42,336 nucleotides of DNA. Source: Bacteroidales bacterium (GTDB taxonomy: Bacteria > Bacteroidota > Bacteroidia > Bacteroidales > UBA932). The DNA lies in NCBI GenBank assembly GCA_017554335.1, contig JAFZIO010000054.1, forward strand, positions 1-42,336, read 5' to 3'. The notes beneath the pieces were generated by a model that saw nothing but the letters and a program-made list of their open reading frames with translations, ran no database searches and was not told the origin of the DNA. Each line of letters starts with the position of its first letter. The first letter of the stretch is position 1. This document shows positions 12,733 through 19,952 of this stretch, piece after piece. Made by a program: the position numbers and the translations under genes.

Positions 12733-13676
12733 AGGATCGTATCGCATCGGTGCGTAGTACGCTGAAGATTACTTCGGCGATGAAACTCGTGGCTTCTTCC
12801 AAGCTGCGCCGCGCCCAGCGTTCAATCGAAGCCCTGAGGCCGTATGCCGATACACTTTCGGAAATCCTGGCTACGGCCAGCGGCTCCACTTCTCGGGAGT
12901 TGCCTCCGATGGACTTCGCTTCGCTCATCCCTCCCACGCCTGACGGCGCGGGCCCCTCCCATTCACGTGGCCATGGGCGGCCACGGTCTTCGGAGGTAAC
13001 CCCCGAAGGCGTCTCGCCGCTGGTCGTAGTGGCGTTCGCCAGCAACAGTTCCATGTGCGGAGCATTCAACGCCAACGTCATCAAGAAGACGCTGGAAGTC
13101 GCGCGCGAATGTGAGTGGAACATGGAATTCTGGGCGTTCGGCCGCAAGATGGCCGAGGCGCTGCGCAAGGAGGGACATCCTGCGACGCGCGACTATTCAT
13201 CCCTTGTAGCCCATCCGTCGTTCGATGCCGTGGCCAAGGTGGCCGAAGAGTTGCGTACGCTGCAGCAGACCGGTGCCATTTCCGGCGCCGTGCTGGTTTA
13301 CAACCACTTTGTCAGCACCGGCCGCCAGCTAGTTGTGGCGGAATCTTACCTGTCGGCTGACGATTGTGCGGATGCCGGGGAGGGCTCCGGAGGCCATTTC
13401 GGCGAAACTGAGCCGTCAACCGGGCCCTCTGACTACATCCTGGAACCCTCTGCGCCGGAGCTGCTGGAAACCCTGATGCCGCAGGTGCTGGATCTGAAGC
13501 TGTATGCGGCGCTGCTGGATTCTGCGGCTTCCGAGCATGCGGCCAGGATGATAGCCATGCAGACGGCGACCGACAACGCAGAGGAACTGCTCGCCAGCCT
13601 TACGCTGGAATACAACAAAGGCCGCCAGCAGAAGATTACCTCAGAGATTCTGGATCTTGTAGGCGCCGAAGCCTGA
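12711..13676 (+). CDS. atpG: F1Fo ATP synthase subunit gamma, carrying an in-frame palindromic insert
   Basis: Gamma is the rotating central shaft of F1. The 321-residue protein has the N-terminal shaft helix ([20 protein letters not shown] onwards), the conserved [17 protein letters not shown] segment, and the C-terminal shaft helix ending [19 protein letters not shown]. Between the first helix and the Rossmann-like core, residues 62-98 are encoded by the 112-bp palindromic element at 12894-13005, the same element as in dnaX. From memory of other Bacteroidota gamma subunits, that loop is normally shorter and has no such sequence. The core motifs on both sides are intact, so the protein should work. 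A second hydrophilic loop (about 220-245, [15 protein letters not shown]) is also relaxed in sequence. Confidence 0.96.
   Translation: MSSLREVKDRIASVRSTLKITSAMKLVASSKLRRAQRSIEALRPYADTLSEILATASGSTSRELPPMDFASLIPPTPDGAGPSHSRGHGRPRSSEVTPEGVSPLVVVAFASNSSMCGAFNANVIKKTLEVARECEWNMEFWAFGRKMAEALRKEGHPATRDYSSLVAHPSFDAVAKVAEELRTLQQTGAISGAVLVYNHFVSTGRQLVVAESYLSADDCADAGEGSGGHFGETEPSTGPSDYILEPSAPELLETLMPQVLDLKLYAALLDSAASEHAARMIAMQTATDNAEELLASLTLEYNKGRQQKITSEILDLVGAEA
12894..13005 (+). repeat. 112-bp protein-coding palindromic element, copy 2 (in atpG)
   Basis: This copy has ends CGGGAGTTGCCTCCGA (12894-12909) and TCGGAGGTAACCCCCG (12990-13005), inverted with 14 of 16 positions complementary (one of the two exceptions is a G-T wobble). 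The hairpin CGTGGCC-ATGGGC-GGCCACG is identical to copy 1. The other hairpin reads CGCC-TGAC-GGCG, where copy 1 has CTGC-TGAC-GCAG: two base pairs differ and both remain paired. The reading frame is the same as in copy 1, giving a nearly identical peptide (P for A, G for A, M for K and similar changes). Confidence 0.9.
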
Positions 13677-13689
13677 CAACAATAATTAA

Positions 13690-13727
13690 AAAAAAGAGGG
13701 TCACACATCAGTGCGACCCTCTTTTTT
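13690..13727. terminator. Bidirectional terminator between atpG and the lipoprotein gene
   Basis: AAAAAAGAGGGTC pairs perfectly with GACCCTCTTTTTT, and the loop region can extend pairing (CAC with GTG). It lies between convergent genes and has T tracts in both directions, so it ends the ATP synthase message and the minus-strand SusCD message. Confidence 0.93.
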
Positions 13728-13742
13728 ATTAAGACTCAATTA

Positions 13743-14588
13743 TTAGTTGCCTTGGAAAATATCGTCACCGTAACCAAGGTTACCTGCACTCACGTTGTAC
13801 TGAGTCCAGATGCACACATAATTGTAATCAGGGTAGTAGTAGTTGTACACCAGGTAGTCATCACTTCCCTGCCAGGTTGCAACGTCACGGGCGGACATCA
13901 TACCATAGGAACCGAATTCAACACCGATTTCCTGGTTTGCGCACTTTACAGTGAAGAAGGTATCACCACTTGCATCCTTCTGTGCACCACCGACAACCTC
14001 GAATACACGATGATAGCCGGGAGCAATCAGATCGGGGAAGCGGTAACGGCCTTCAATCTGGTCGCACTTCTCAAGAGTAGCCTCGATAGCGCCAAGGCCA
14101 ATTCTTGCAGCCAGACGTACGGAAGTAAACGTACCCTTGGAAAGAGTGGTCCAGGACAGACCGACGAAATTGGTGGAAGCCAGAGCGGATGCACCGCCAC
14201 CGATACCGGCTACAACAATCTGGTTGGAACCTTTGATGCCGGTGAGAATGGTAGAGAACACCTTGGCGCCGTCAAATTCGCTAACCTGAACGTCAGCCTT
14301 TTTACCATTGGCCTTTACATACTCGGCATATCCTGCCTCGCCCTTTGCCTCCAGGTTGGAAGTGTAGGCCTCGATGGGCTCATAGAGATAATAAACCTCT
14401 TCTACCTTGTTGTTTGCAGTAATCCTGATAGCAATATCGTTGTCAGGATTGTATTCGCTACCGGGATTGTACTGGTAGATACCAACGTACGGAGTAGCGT
14501 CATTGCCAGGCTCTGTACCCTCGATCTGGGCACAAGCGGCAAATACGAGCGCTGCCGCAGCAGCAATCAGAGAAATATACTTTTTCAT
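13743..14588 (-). CDS. Lipoprotein of unknown function, third gene of SusCD locus 1
   Basis: The 281-residue protein begins MKKYISLIAAAAALVFAACAQ, a lipoprotein signal with the lipidated Cys at 19, so it is probably anchored in the outer membrane. I do not recognise the rest; it has a beta-rich look with Gly- and Tyr-rich segments (VYNYYYPDYNYVCIW near the end). It follows SusD by 15 nt, the position often used by surface glycan- or ligand-binding lipoproteins; that role here is inference from position. Confidence 0.8.
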   Translation of the reverse strand: MKKYISLIAAAAALVFAACAQIEGTEPGNDATPYVGIYQYNPGSEYNPDNDIAIRITANNKVEEVYYLYEPIEAYTSNLEAKGEAGYAEYVKANGKKADVQVSEFDGAKVFSTILTGIKGSNQIVVAGIGGGASALASTNFVGLSWTTLSKGTFTSVRLAARIGLGAIEATLEKCDQIEGRYRFPDLIAPGYHRVFEVVGGAQKDASGDTFFTVKCANQEIGVEFGSYGMMSARDVATWQGSDDYLVYNYYYPDYNYVCIWTQYNVSAGNLGYGDDIFQGN

Positions 14589-14603
14589 ATACTGCTATCG
14601 GAA

Positions 14604-16283
14604 TTAGTTAAACTTGTAAGGATCAGAATCTCCGTCCGGAGCTACAGGTTCGTTGTTGTTGGTGCAAGCGAAGTTGTAGTTGGTCTCGGTCTGGACGATA
14701 CAGAGGTTCATCCAGTCAGGAGTCTTTTCTACGTTGTAACGGTAGGTCTCAACGTGGTTGGTTCCAGGATAGCTGCGGATGATACCCTTCTGCAGACGCT
14801 TGACGTCCTTGGTTGCCATACCCTCACCCCAGAACTCTACGCGGCGCTGCCACCAAACCTCGTTGATGAACTTGCTGGAAGTAGTGTTGTAGTAAGCGTC
14901 GGTATGATTGCCATACTCGTAGGCGGCGTCACGGGTCTTTGCGAAAGCGGTGAGCAGAGCAACACCTTCGCTCTCGTTCAGACGACCTGCTGCCTCAGCC
15001 TCGATGAGGTACATTTCCTCAACACGCATCAGAGGGACAGCGACAACGAAACCGATGTACTGGTTGTTGCGGCCTTCCTCGCCACCGGCGGTGCGGAACT
15101 TGAAGTTCAGACCACCGACGCAGTGGAAGTCTGCGCTGAGTACGTTGTTCTGGTAGATCCAGTCAGGGTGATCGGTGTATGCGCTGAGAGCCTGGAGAGC
15201 ATCTGCCTGACCCAACTCGTCGATTGCGAAGTCTGCGAAGCACTTCTTACGGAAGTCGGTAGCAGGGATGGTCTCATAGAGGTGACGGTCGATGAAGATA
15301 GGACGGCCGTAGCTTGCTGCATAACCGCAACCTGAGGTCTTGGGATTGATTTCCATGCACATCCATGAACCCCAGCTGGAGTCACCGTCGTTTTTCTGAA
15401 TGTTGGGATCGTCGGCCTTGTAGGTCACACCGAGCATCCAGGAAGCGTTAGGAGTGTTGAAACCGGTCTCCCAGTTGGTGTAAGCGTTGTCATCCATGAT
15501 GGTGTAGCCGGCCTGTGCCTTCTTGGCATAGTCCTTTGCGCTCTGCCACTCACCCATAAGGAGGTAGGCGCGGGCCTTAAGACCATAGACGCAGCTTACG
15601 TCAGGAAGATAAACGTTTGCACGCTGATAATTTGCGAGATAAGCCTCAGCCTTGTCGAGGTCGGAAAGGATCTGGGCGAACATAGCCTCGTTTGTTGCAC
15701 GGGGGTTGTTGGAGAGGTCCTTAACCTGAGTAGTCTCAACTACCAGAGGTACGGTCTCGGCTTCTTTGTCGAGATAATAAGGCTTGGTTGCGAACATCTG
15801 AGCAAGGTCGAGATACAGGTATGCACGGTAGAACAGTGCAATACCGGCACCGGGAGCCTTTGCTTCGTCGGGCTCTTCGCCTGCGAGGGAAATAACGTTG
15901 TTGCAAGCCTTGATCCACTTGTAGTAGTGAGTCCAGGCGTACTGGCTGTTAGCCCAGGTGGGGCCGAGGTGGTCGATGCAGTACCAGCTGTCGAACCAAC
16001 CGTTGCACAGTGCAGGGGGAACAAGGTCGTTGCCCATGAGATCCCAGTAAAGGAAGAACTGAGGAAGACCGAAGTCGTTAGCTCTGGTATCGCTGGGGCT
16101 ATAGACGAACTGGCCGACAAAGGTGGAAGTTACTGCATCCACGAAGAGGTCGTATGCGCCGGGAGCGTTTGCAACCTGCTCAGCAGTAGCATAACTTGTC
16201 TGAGGGACAGTTTCCTGAATACAACCGGCTGCTATGGTAAGGGTGCAGACGGCGGCCAAGATATAGTTCAATACTTTTTTCAT
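14604..16283 (-). CDS. SusD/RagB-family outer-membrane lipoprotein (locus 1)
   Basis: SusD-like proteins sit as a lid on SusC-type transporters and bind the ligand. The 559-residue protein has a lipoprotein signal (MKKVLNYILAAVCTLTIAAG followed by Cys21), TPR-like helices (ALFYRAYLYLDLAQMF) and the C-terminal RRVEFWGEGMATKDVKR stretch typical of the family. The ATG at 16283 is preferred over that at 16289 because an AGGAGG site has good spacing to it only. It lies 18 nt after the SusC gene. Ligand unknown. Confidence 0.93.
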   Translation of the reverse strand: MKKVLNYILAAVCTLTIAAGCIQETVPQTSYATAEQVANAPGAYDLFVDAVTSTFVGQFVYSPSDTRANDFGLPQFFLYWDLMGNDLVPPALCNGWFDSWYCIDHLGPTWANSQYAWTHYYKWIKACNNVISLAGEEPDEAKAPGAGIALFYRAYLYLDLAQMFATKPYYLDKEAETVPLVVETTQVKDLSNNPRATNEAMFAQILSDLDKAEAYLANYQRANVYLPDVSCVYGLKARAYLLMGEWQSAKDYAKKAQAGYTIMDDNAYTNWETGFNTPNASWMLGVTYKADDPNIQKNDGDSSWGSWMCMEINPKTSGCGYAASYGRPIFIDRHLYETIPATDFRKKCFADFAIDELGQADALQALSAYTDHPDWIYQNNVLSADFHCVGGLNFKFRTAGGEEGRNNQYIGFVVAVPLMRVEEMYLIEAEAAGRLNESEGVALLTAFAKTRDAAYEYGNHTDAYYNTTSSKFINEVWWQRRVEFWGEGMATKDVKRLQKGIIRSYPGTNHVETYRYNVEKTPDWMNLCIVQTETNYNFACTNNNEPVAPDGDSDPYKFN

Positions 16284-16290
16284 AATCATA

Positions 16291-16297
16291 TCCTCCT
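16291..16297 (-). promoter_or_regulatory. Ribosome binding site of the locus 1 SusD gene
   Basis: On the minus strand this reads AGGAGGA and lies 7 nt before the ATG at 16283 but almost touches the ATG at 16289, so it favours the second start. Strong Shine-Dalgarno sites are not common in this group. Confidence 0.6.
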
Positions 16298-16301
16298 CTA
16301 A

Positions 16302-19300
16302 TTAGAAAGTGACCTGGATGCCACCGGAAATGTTGCGGACAGGGGAGTAAGTATTCACCGTAGCGGTGCTCTGGAGAGAAGCGCGAGGGTCGAAGCCCTT
16401 GCGAGCGGAGATGTAACCAATGTTCTCACCGACTGCATAGATGCGGATGCGGCTGACGGCTTTCTCGATACCGAGCTTGCGAACCGGCACGTTGTAGCCG
16501 ACGGAGAAGGACTGGAAGTTGATGTAGCTTGCATTGGTCAGCCAGCGGCTGGAACCTGCAGCTGCATCTTCGTCACCATACTGCCAGCGAGGAATGTTAC
16601 TGCTGGTGTTGTTGGGGGTCCAAGCCTTGAAGATATCAACGGAGTAGTTGTAACCACCGTCGGAGGCCTTCGTGGCAGGAGTCATCAACTGAGCGTAGGT
16701 GTTATCGGTAATGCGACCGCCGATCTGATAGTCGAAGGTAGCACTGAGGTCGAAGTCGAAGAAACGGATGGAAGTATTCAGACCGCCGAATGCCTTGGGC
16801 AGAAGGGTGCCCTGGGTGTAACGGGTAGCCTCACCGATGTGGGTGGTGGTGCCGGAATACTCGGTACCGGGACGGTTGGTAACGGTTGTGGAAACGATTC
16901 CGCCGAGTGCGCTGAGGTTCTTGTCATAGTAGTACAGAGCTTCACCTTCTTCGTTGACACCTGCATAAACATAGTTCATGTAGTTACGGAGCTCACCGCC
17001 TTCAGTCCACCAATAGGGGCTCTCATAGTAGCCTCCCTTAGGATTCTCTTCAGTCTTGCTGTCGGGGTTGATCTTGCTCTCAGGCAGTTTGAGAATAACA
17101 GCCTTGTTGAAAGCGATGTTGCCGCCGATGCTCCACTCGAAGTTGCGGGCACGAACAGGAACGACCTGGAGGGACACCTCAACACCCTTGTTGGCGATGT
17201 CACCGATGTTGCCGTAGTAACCACGGGTACCTGCGGACTCAGGGACGGAGAGCCAGAAGAGCAGGTCGGAAGTCTTCTTGTAGTAAGCGTCTACGGAACC
17301 GGATACGCGGGCTTTCCAGAAGCTGAACTCAAGACCGACGTTGGTGTTGGTCGTGGTCTCCCAGGTAATCTCAGGGTTACCGAGCAGACGGAAAGTCGGG
17401 GACATGCTGATATCGGAAGATTTGCTCAGCGTGTAAGTATCGGTGTATGCGTAGCTGGTGATGTCTTCGTTACCCTGCTGGCCGATGGAAGCCTTAAGCT
17501 TCAGGAGGTCGATTGCAGATGCTCCGGAGAGGAATCCTTCCTTGGAAAGGATCCAGGCGGCGCCGACGGACCAGAAGTTACCCCAACGGTGATCGGGATC
17601 GAAGGTTGAGGTTGCATCACGACGGAAGGAGGCGGAAGCGTAGTACTTCTTTGCGAAGTCGTACTGGGCGCTCACGTAGTAACCTTCTACGTTGAAGAAG
17701 CTGGATGCGGAAGAAGTACCTGCGTAAAGCACGTTAGCAAAAGCGCCGACCTCAGCGATTTCAGGGGAGAAACCACCCTGGGCGGTGATGGCCTGGCTTC
17801 TGGTAGCGGTGGTGTAGTACTCGTGACCAGCCATAATGTTCACAGAGTGCTGACCGAACTCGTTGTAGTAGGTCAGGTTCTGGTTGTTGTTGGTGCGGAA
17901 ACCGGTGTAAGCATACTTGTAGAGCTCACCGTTAACGCCTTCCTTAGGTCCGTAGAACGGGTTGTCATATACGGTCTGGAGGGTGCTGCCCCAGTTCACG
18001 TTGGAGGAGATATTAGCCTTCAGGTGAGGGGTAATATCGATGTCTGCAGTGAAGGTGCCGTTGAACTGCCTGCCCTCGGAGATGTTGGAGTTGTAGCGGT
18101 TGGAACCGAAGGGGTTACCAGTCTGCATGAATCCACGGCCGATACCGTAGTTTCTTGCTGCCACACCGTAGTCGTACTGCTCGTGACCATATTCATCGGT
18201 ACGGATGATGGGGTTGCCGTTCTGATCCAGCACGCGCACGTAAATAGGATAAATAGGTGCGATGAAGGTCGTGTAGTACATAAGGTTGGTGGAACCGAGG
18301 CTGGTGCCGAGGTTAGGGTTGGAAGTGGTCTTGGAGTTGACGAAACCAACGTTTGCGCCAATCTTGAGCCATTTCTTGATATTATAGTCAGCACGGGCAC
18401 GGGCGGTCCAGCGCTCGAAACCGGAGTACTCGATGATACCGTCTTCGTTGAGGTAAGCGAGGGAAGCGTAGAAGCTGCCGCGGTCGTTACCGCCTCTGAC
18501 ACTCATGTTGTATTCCTGACGGATTGCGTTCTTGTAAGCCTGGTCGCGCCAGTTGTCGGGAGTCAGATAGTAATTCTCACCGTTGAACTCATAGCTGCGT
18601 CCGAGCTTTGCGTTGGGGTTGATCTTGCCGTTGAGGCCGATGAGCTGCTCGCCCTCGGGAACAGTGTAAACGTTGTATCCGAGGTGAGTGTCGATCATAG
18701 CGGTGTTGGCAGTGATGTTTGCATTCTCTGCGCTGTAACCCTGGTTGTAGTAATAGTAGTTGTACAACTGGGTGTAGTAGGCCTCGTAGAACTGTGCGGG
18801 ATCAGTGATCACGTCGTGATCCTGAACAGCACGGGAGTTGACGCCGATACGCATGTCAACGTTAACCTGTGCGTTTTCATTTGCATGTCCGCGCTTGGTG
18901 GTAACGAGGATGACACCGGCTGCACCACGGGCACCGTAGAGGGCTGCAGAGGCAGCATCCTTCAGAACGGTGATGGACTCGATGTCGCTCTGGGGAATGT
19001 TGGTCAAGCTTGCGGAGTAGGGGGCGCCGTCCACAATCACGAGAGGATCGGTACCAGCCTGCAGGGAAGCAATACCACGGATGTTGATGCTACCGGCACC
19101 AGCTCCAGGAGCACCGGATGCGCCCTTCATCTGGAGTCCCGGGACGGAACCAACCAGGGCGTTGGTGACGTTGGAGGTGGCACGCTTGGCCAGGTCCTCG
19201 GACTTGACCACGGATGCGGAACCGGTAAACGCCTCTTTGGTCGTGGTACCGAAGGCAACCACGATCGTCTCGTTCAGGGCCTCGAAGTCGGGCTCCAGGG

Positions 19301-19580
19301 AGACGTTGATCACTTTCTTGCCTGCGATGGCGACGGTCTGTGCAACGTAGCCAACGGAGGAGAACTCGAGCGATGCGTTAGCAGGTGCATCGATGGTGTA
19401 GTTACCGTTGGCGTCAGAGGAGACACCGCTGGTGGTACCCTTCACCACAATGGATGCGAACGGAACGCTCTCACCTGTCTGTGCATCCTTCACATTTCCC
19501 GTAACCCTTACATTCTGTGCGGACAGGGAAACTGCCAGGAGGATGAACAAGGTGCTCAAAAGCAATTTTGCTTTGTTCAT
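16302..19580 (-). CDS. SusC/RagA-family TonB-dependent outer-membrane transporter (locus 1)
   Basis: This is a large TonB-dependent barrel that imports oligosaccharides or peptides together with SusD. The 1092-residue protein has a signal peptide (MNKAKLLLSTLFILLAVSLS), a carboxypeptidase-regulatory-like domain (VRVTGNVKDAQTGESVPFAS onwards), a plug domain with the hallmark SIEDI-like SDIESITVLKDAASAALYG segment and GVILVTTKRG, and a barrel ending in a Phe (GGIQVTF). An ATG at 19586 would add two residues. It is the first gene of a three-gene unit and is transcribed away from the SusC gene at 19953. Confidence 0.95.
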   Translation of the reverse strand: MNKAKLLLSTLFILLAVSLSAQNVRVTGNVKDAQTGESVPFASIVVKGTTSGVSSDANGNYTIDAPANASLEFSSVGYVAQTVAIAGKKVINVSLEPDFEALNETIVVAFGTTTKEAFTGSASVVKSEDLAKRATSNVTNALVGSVPGLQMKGASGAPGAGAGSINIRGIASLQAGTDPLVIVDGAPYSASLTNIPQSDIESITVLKDAASAALYGARGAAGVILVTTKRGHANENAQVNVDMRIGVNSRAVQDHDVITDPAQFYEAYYTQLYNYYYYNQGYSAENANITANTAMIDTHLGYNVYTVPEGEQLIGLNGKINPNAKLGRSYEFNGENYYLTPDNWRDQAYKNAIRQEYNMSVRGGNDRGSFYASLAYLNEDGIIEYSGFERWTARARADYNIKKWLKIGANVGFVNSKTTSNPNLGTSLGSTNLMYYTTFIAPIYPIYVRVLDQNGNPIIRTDEYGHEQYDYGVAARNYGIGRGFMQTGNPFGSNRYNSNISEGRQFNGTFTADIDITPHLKANISSNVNWGSTLQTVYDNPFYGPKEGVNGELYKYAYTGFRTNNNQNLTYYNEFGQHSVNIMAGHEYYTTATRSQAITAQGGFSPEIAEVGAFANVLYAGTSSASSFFNVEGYYVSAQYDFAKKYYASASFRRDATSTFDPDHRWGNFWSVGAAWILSKEGFLSGASAIDLLKLKASIGQQGNEDITSYAYTDTYTLSKSSDISMSPTFRLLGNPEITWETTTNTNVGLEFSFWKARVSGSVDAYYKKTSDLLFWLSVPESAGTRGYYGNIGDIANKGVEVSLQVVPVRARNFEWSIGGNIAFNKAVILKLPESKINPDSKTEENPKGGYYESPYWWTEGGELRNYMNYVYAGVNEEGEALYYYDKNLSALGGIVSTTVTNRPGTEYSGTTTHIGEATRYTQGTLLPKAFGGLNTSIRFFDFDLSATFDYQIGGRITDNTYAQLMTPATKASDGGYNYSVDIFKAWTPNNTSSNIPRWQYGDEDAAAGSSRWLTNASYINFQSFSVGYNVPVRKLGIEKAVSRIRIYAVGENIGYISARKGFDPRASLQSTATVNTYSPVRNISGGIQVTF

Positions 19581-19670
19581 AGGCATTGGATTAAATTAAA
19601 CAATAAATTATACTAACTAAAACTTATAGCCCGTTAAAAAGGGGTAGTCGTTAATGCAAAAAATTCGGCG

Positions 19671-19701
19671 CAAGTTAGTAAATATATTTTTATTATACAA
19701 A
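19671..19701 (-). promoter_or_regulatory. Possible promoter of SusCD locus 1
   Basis: On the minus strand TTTG (19701-19698) is followed after 19 nt by CTAACTTG (19678-19671). The -33 box and spacing fit the Bacteroidota consensus, but the -7 box departs from TAnnTTTG at two positions. The leader would be about 85 nt. Confidence 0.35.
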
Positions 19702-19890
19702 TTTTATATAGGGCCTCTGAGTGCGCCCTGTGGCAGTTTGCCCTAAAATCGGTTTCGATTTGACAGTATTATGTCTTGATTCCGTAATATTTTTAATGTG
19801 TTTTATGTATAATTCTTTCGAAAATTAATTAAATATTTTTTAAACCTTCGCCCGTACCTGGTTTCCGGCCGCCTCCGTGCAAGCAGTGTA

Positions 19891-19922
19891 TTTTGGTTTT
19901 TCTTCAATTTGTCGTAACTTTG
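19891..19922 (+). promoter_or_regulatory. Promoter of SusCD locus 2
   Basis: TTTG (19891-19894), 20 nt, then TAACTTTG (19915-19922): both boxes of the Bacteroidota consensus with the right spacing. The leader to the ATG at 19953 would be about 25 nt. It also argues against starting the gene at 19893, inside the promoter. Confidence 0.7.
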
Positions 19923-19952
19923 TCATTTTGCATCTATAAAAATAGAAATAGT

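Larger units (their letters stand above)
19581..19952. other. AT-rich divergent intergenic region between the two SusC genes
   Basis: This stretch of about 370 bases has no convincing gene. It is much richer in A and T than its surroundings and holds the promoters of both SusC operons. A small perfect hairpin AAATCG-GTTT-CGATTT (19746-19761) near its middle could be an operator. No sigma/anti-sigma or two-component regulator gene lies beside it. Confidence 0.7.

Noticed and set aside
17823-19616. A plus-strand open frame of 597 residues opposite the locus 1 SusC gene
   Set aside because: It is antisense to SusC signature sequence and low in complexity (Val/Gly rich).
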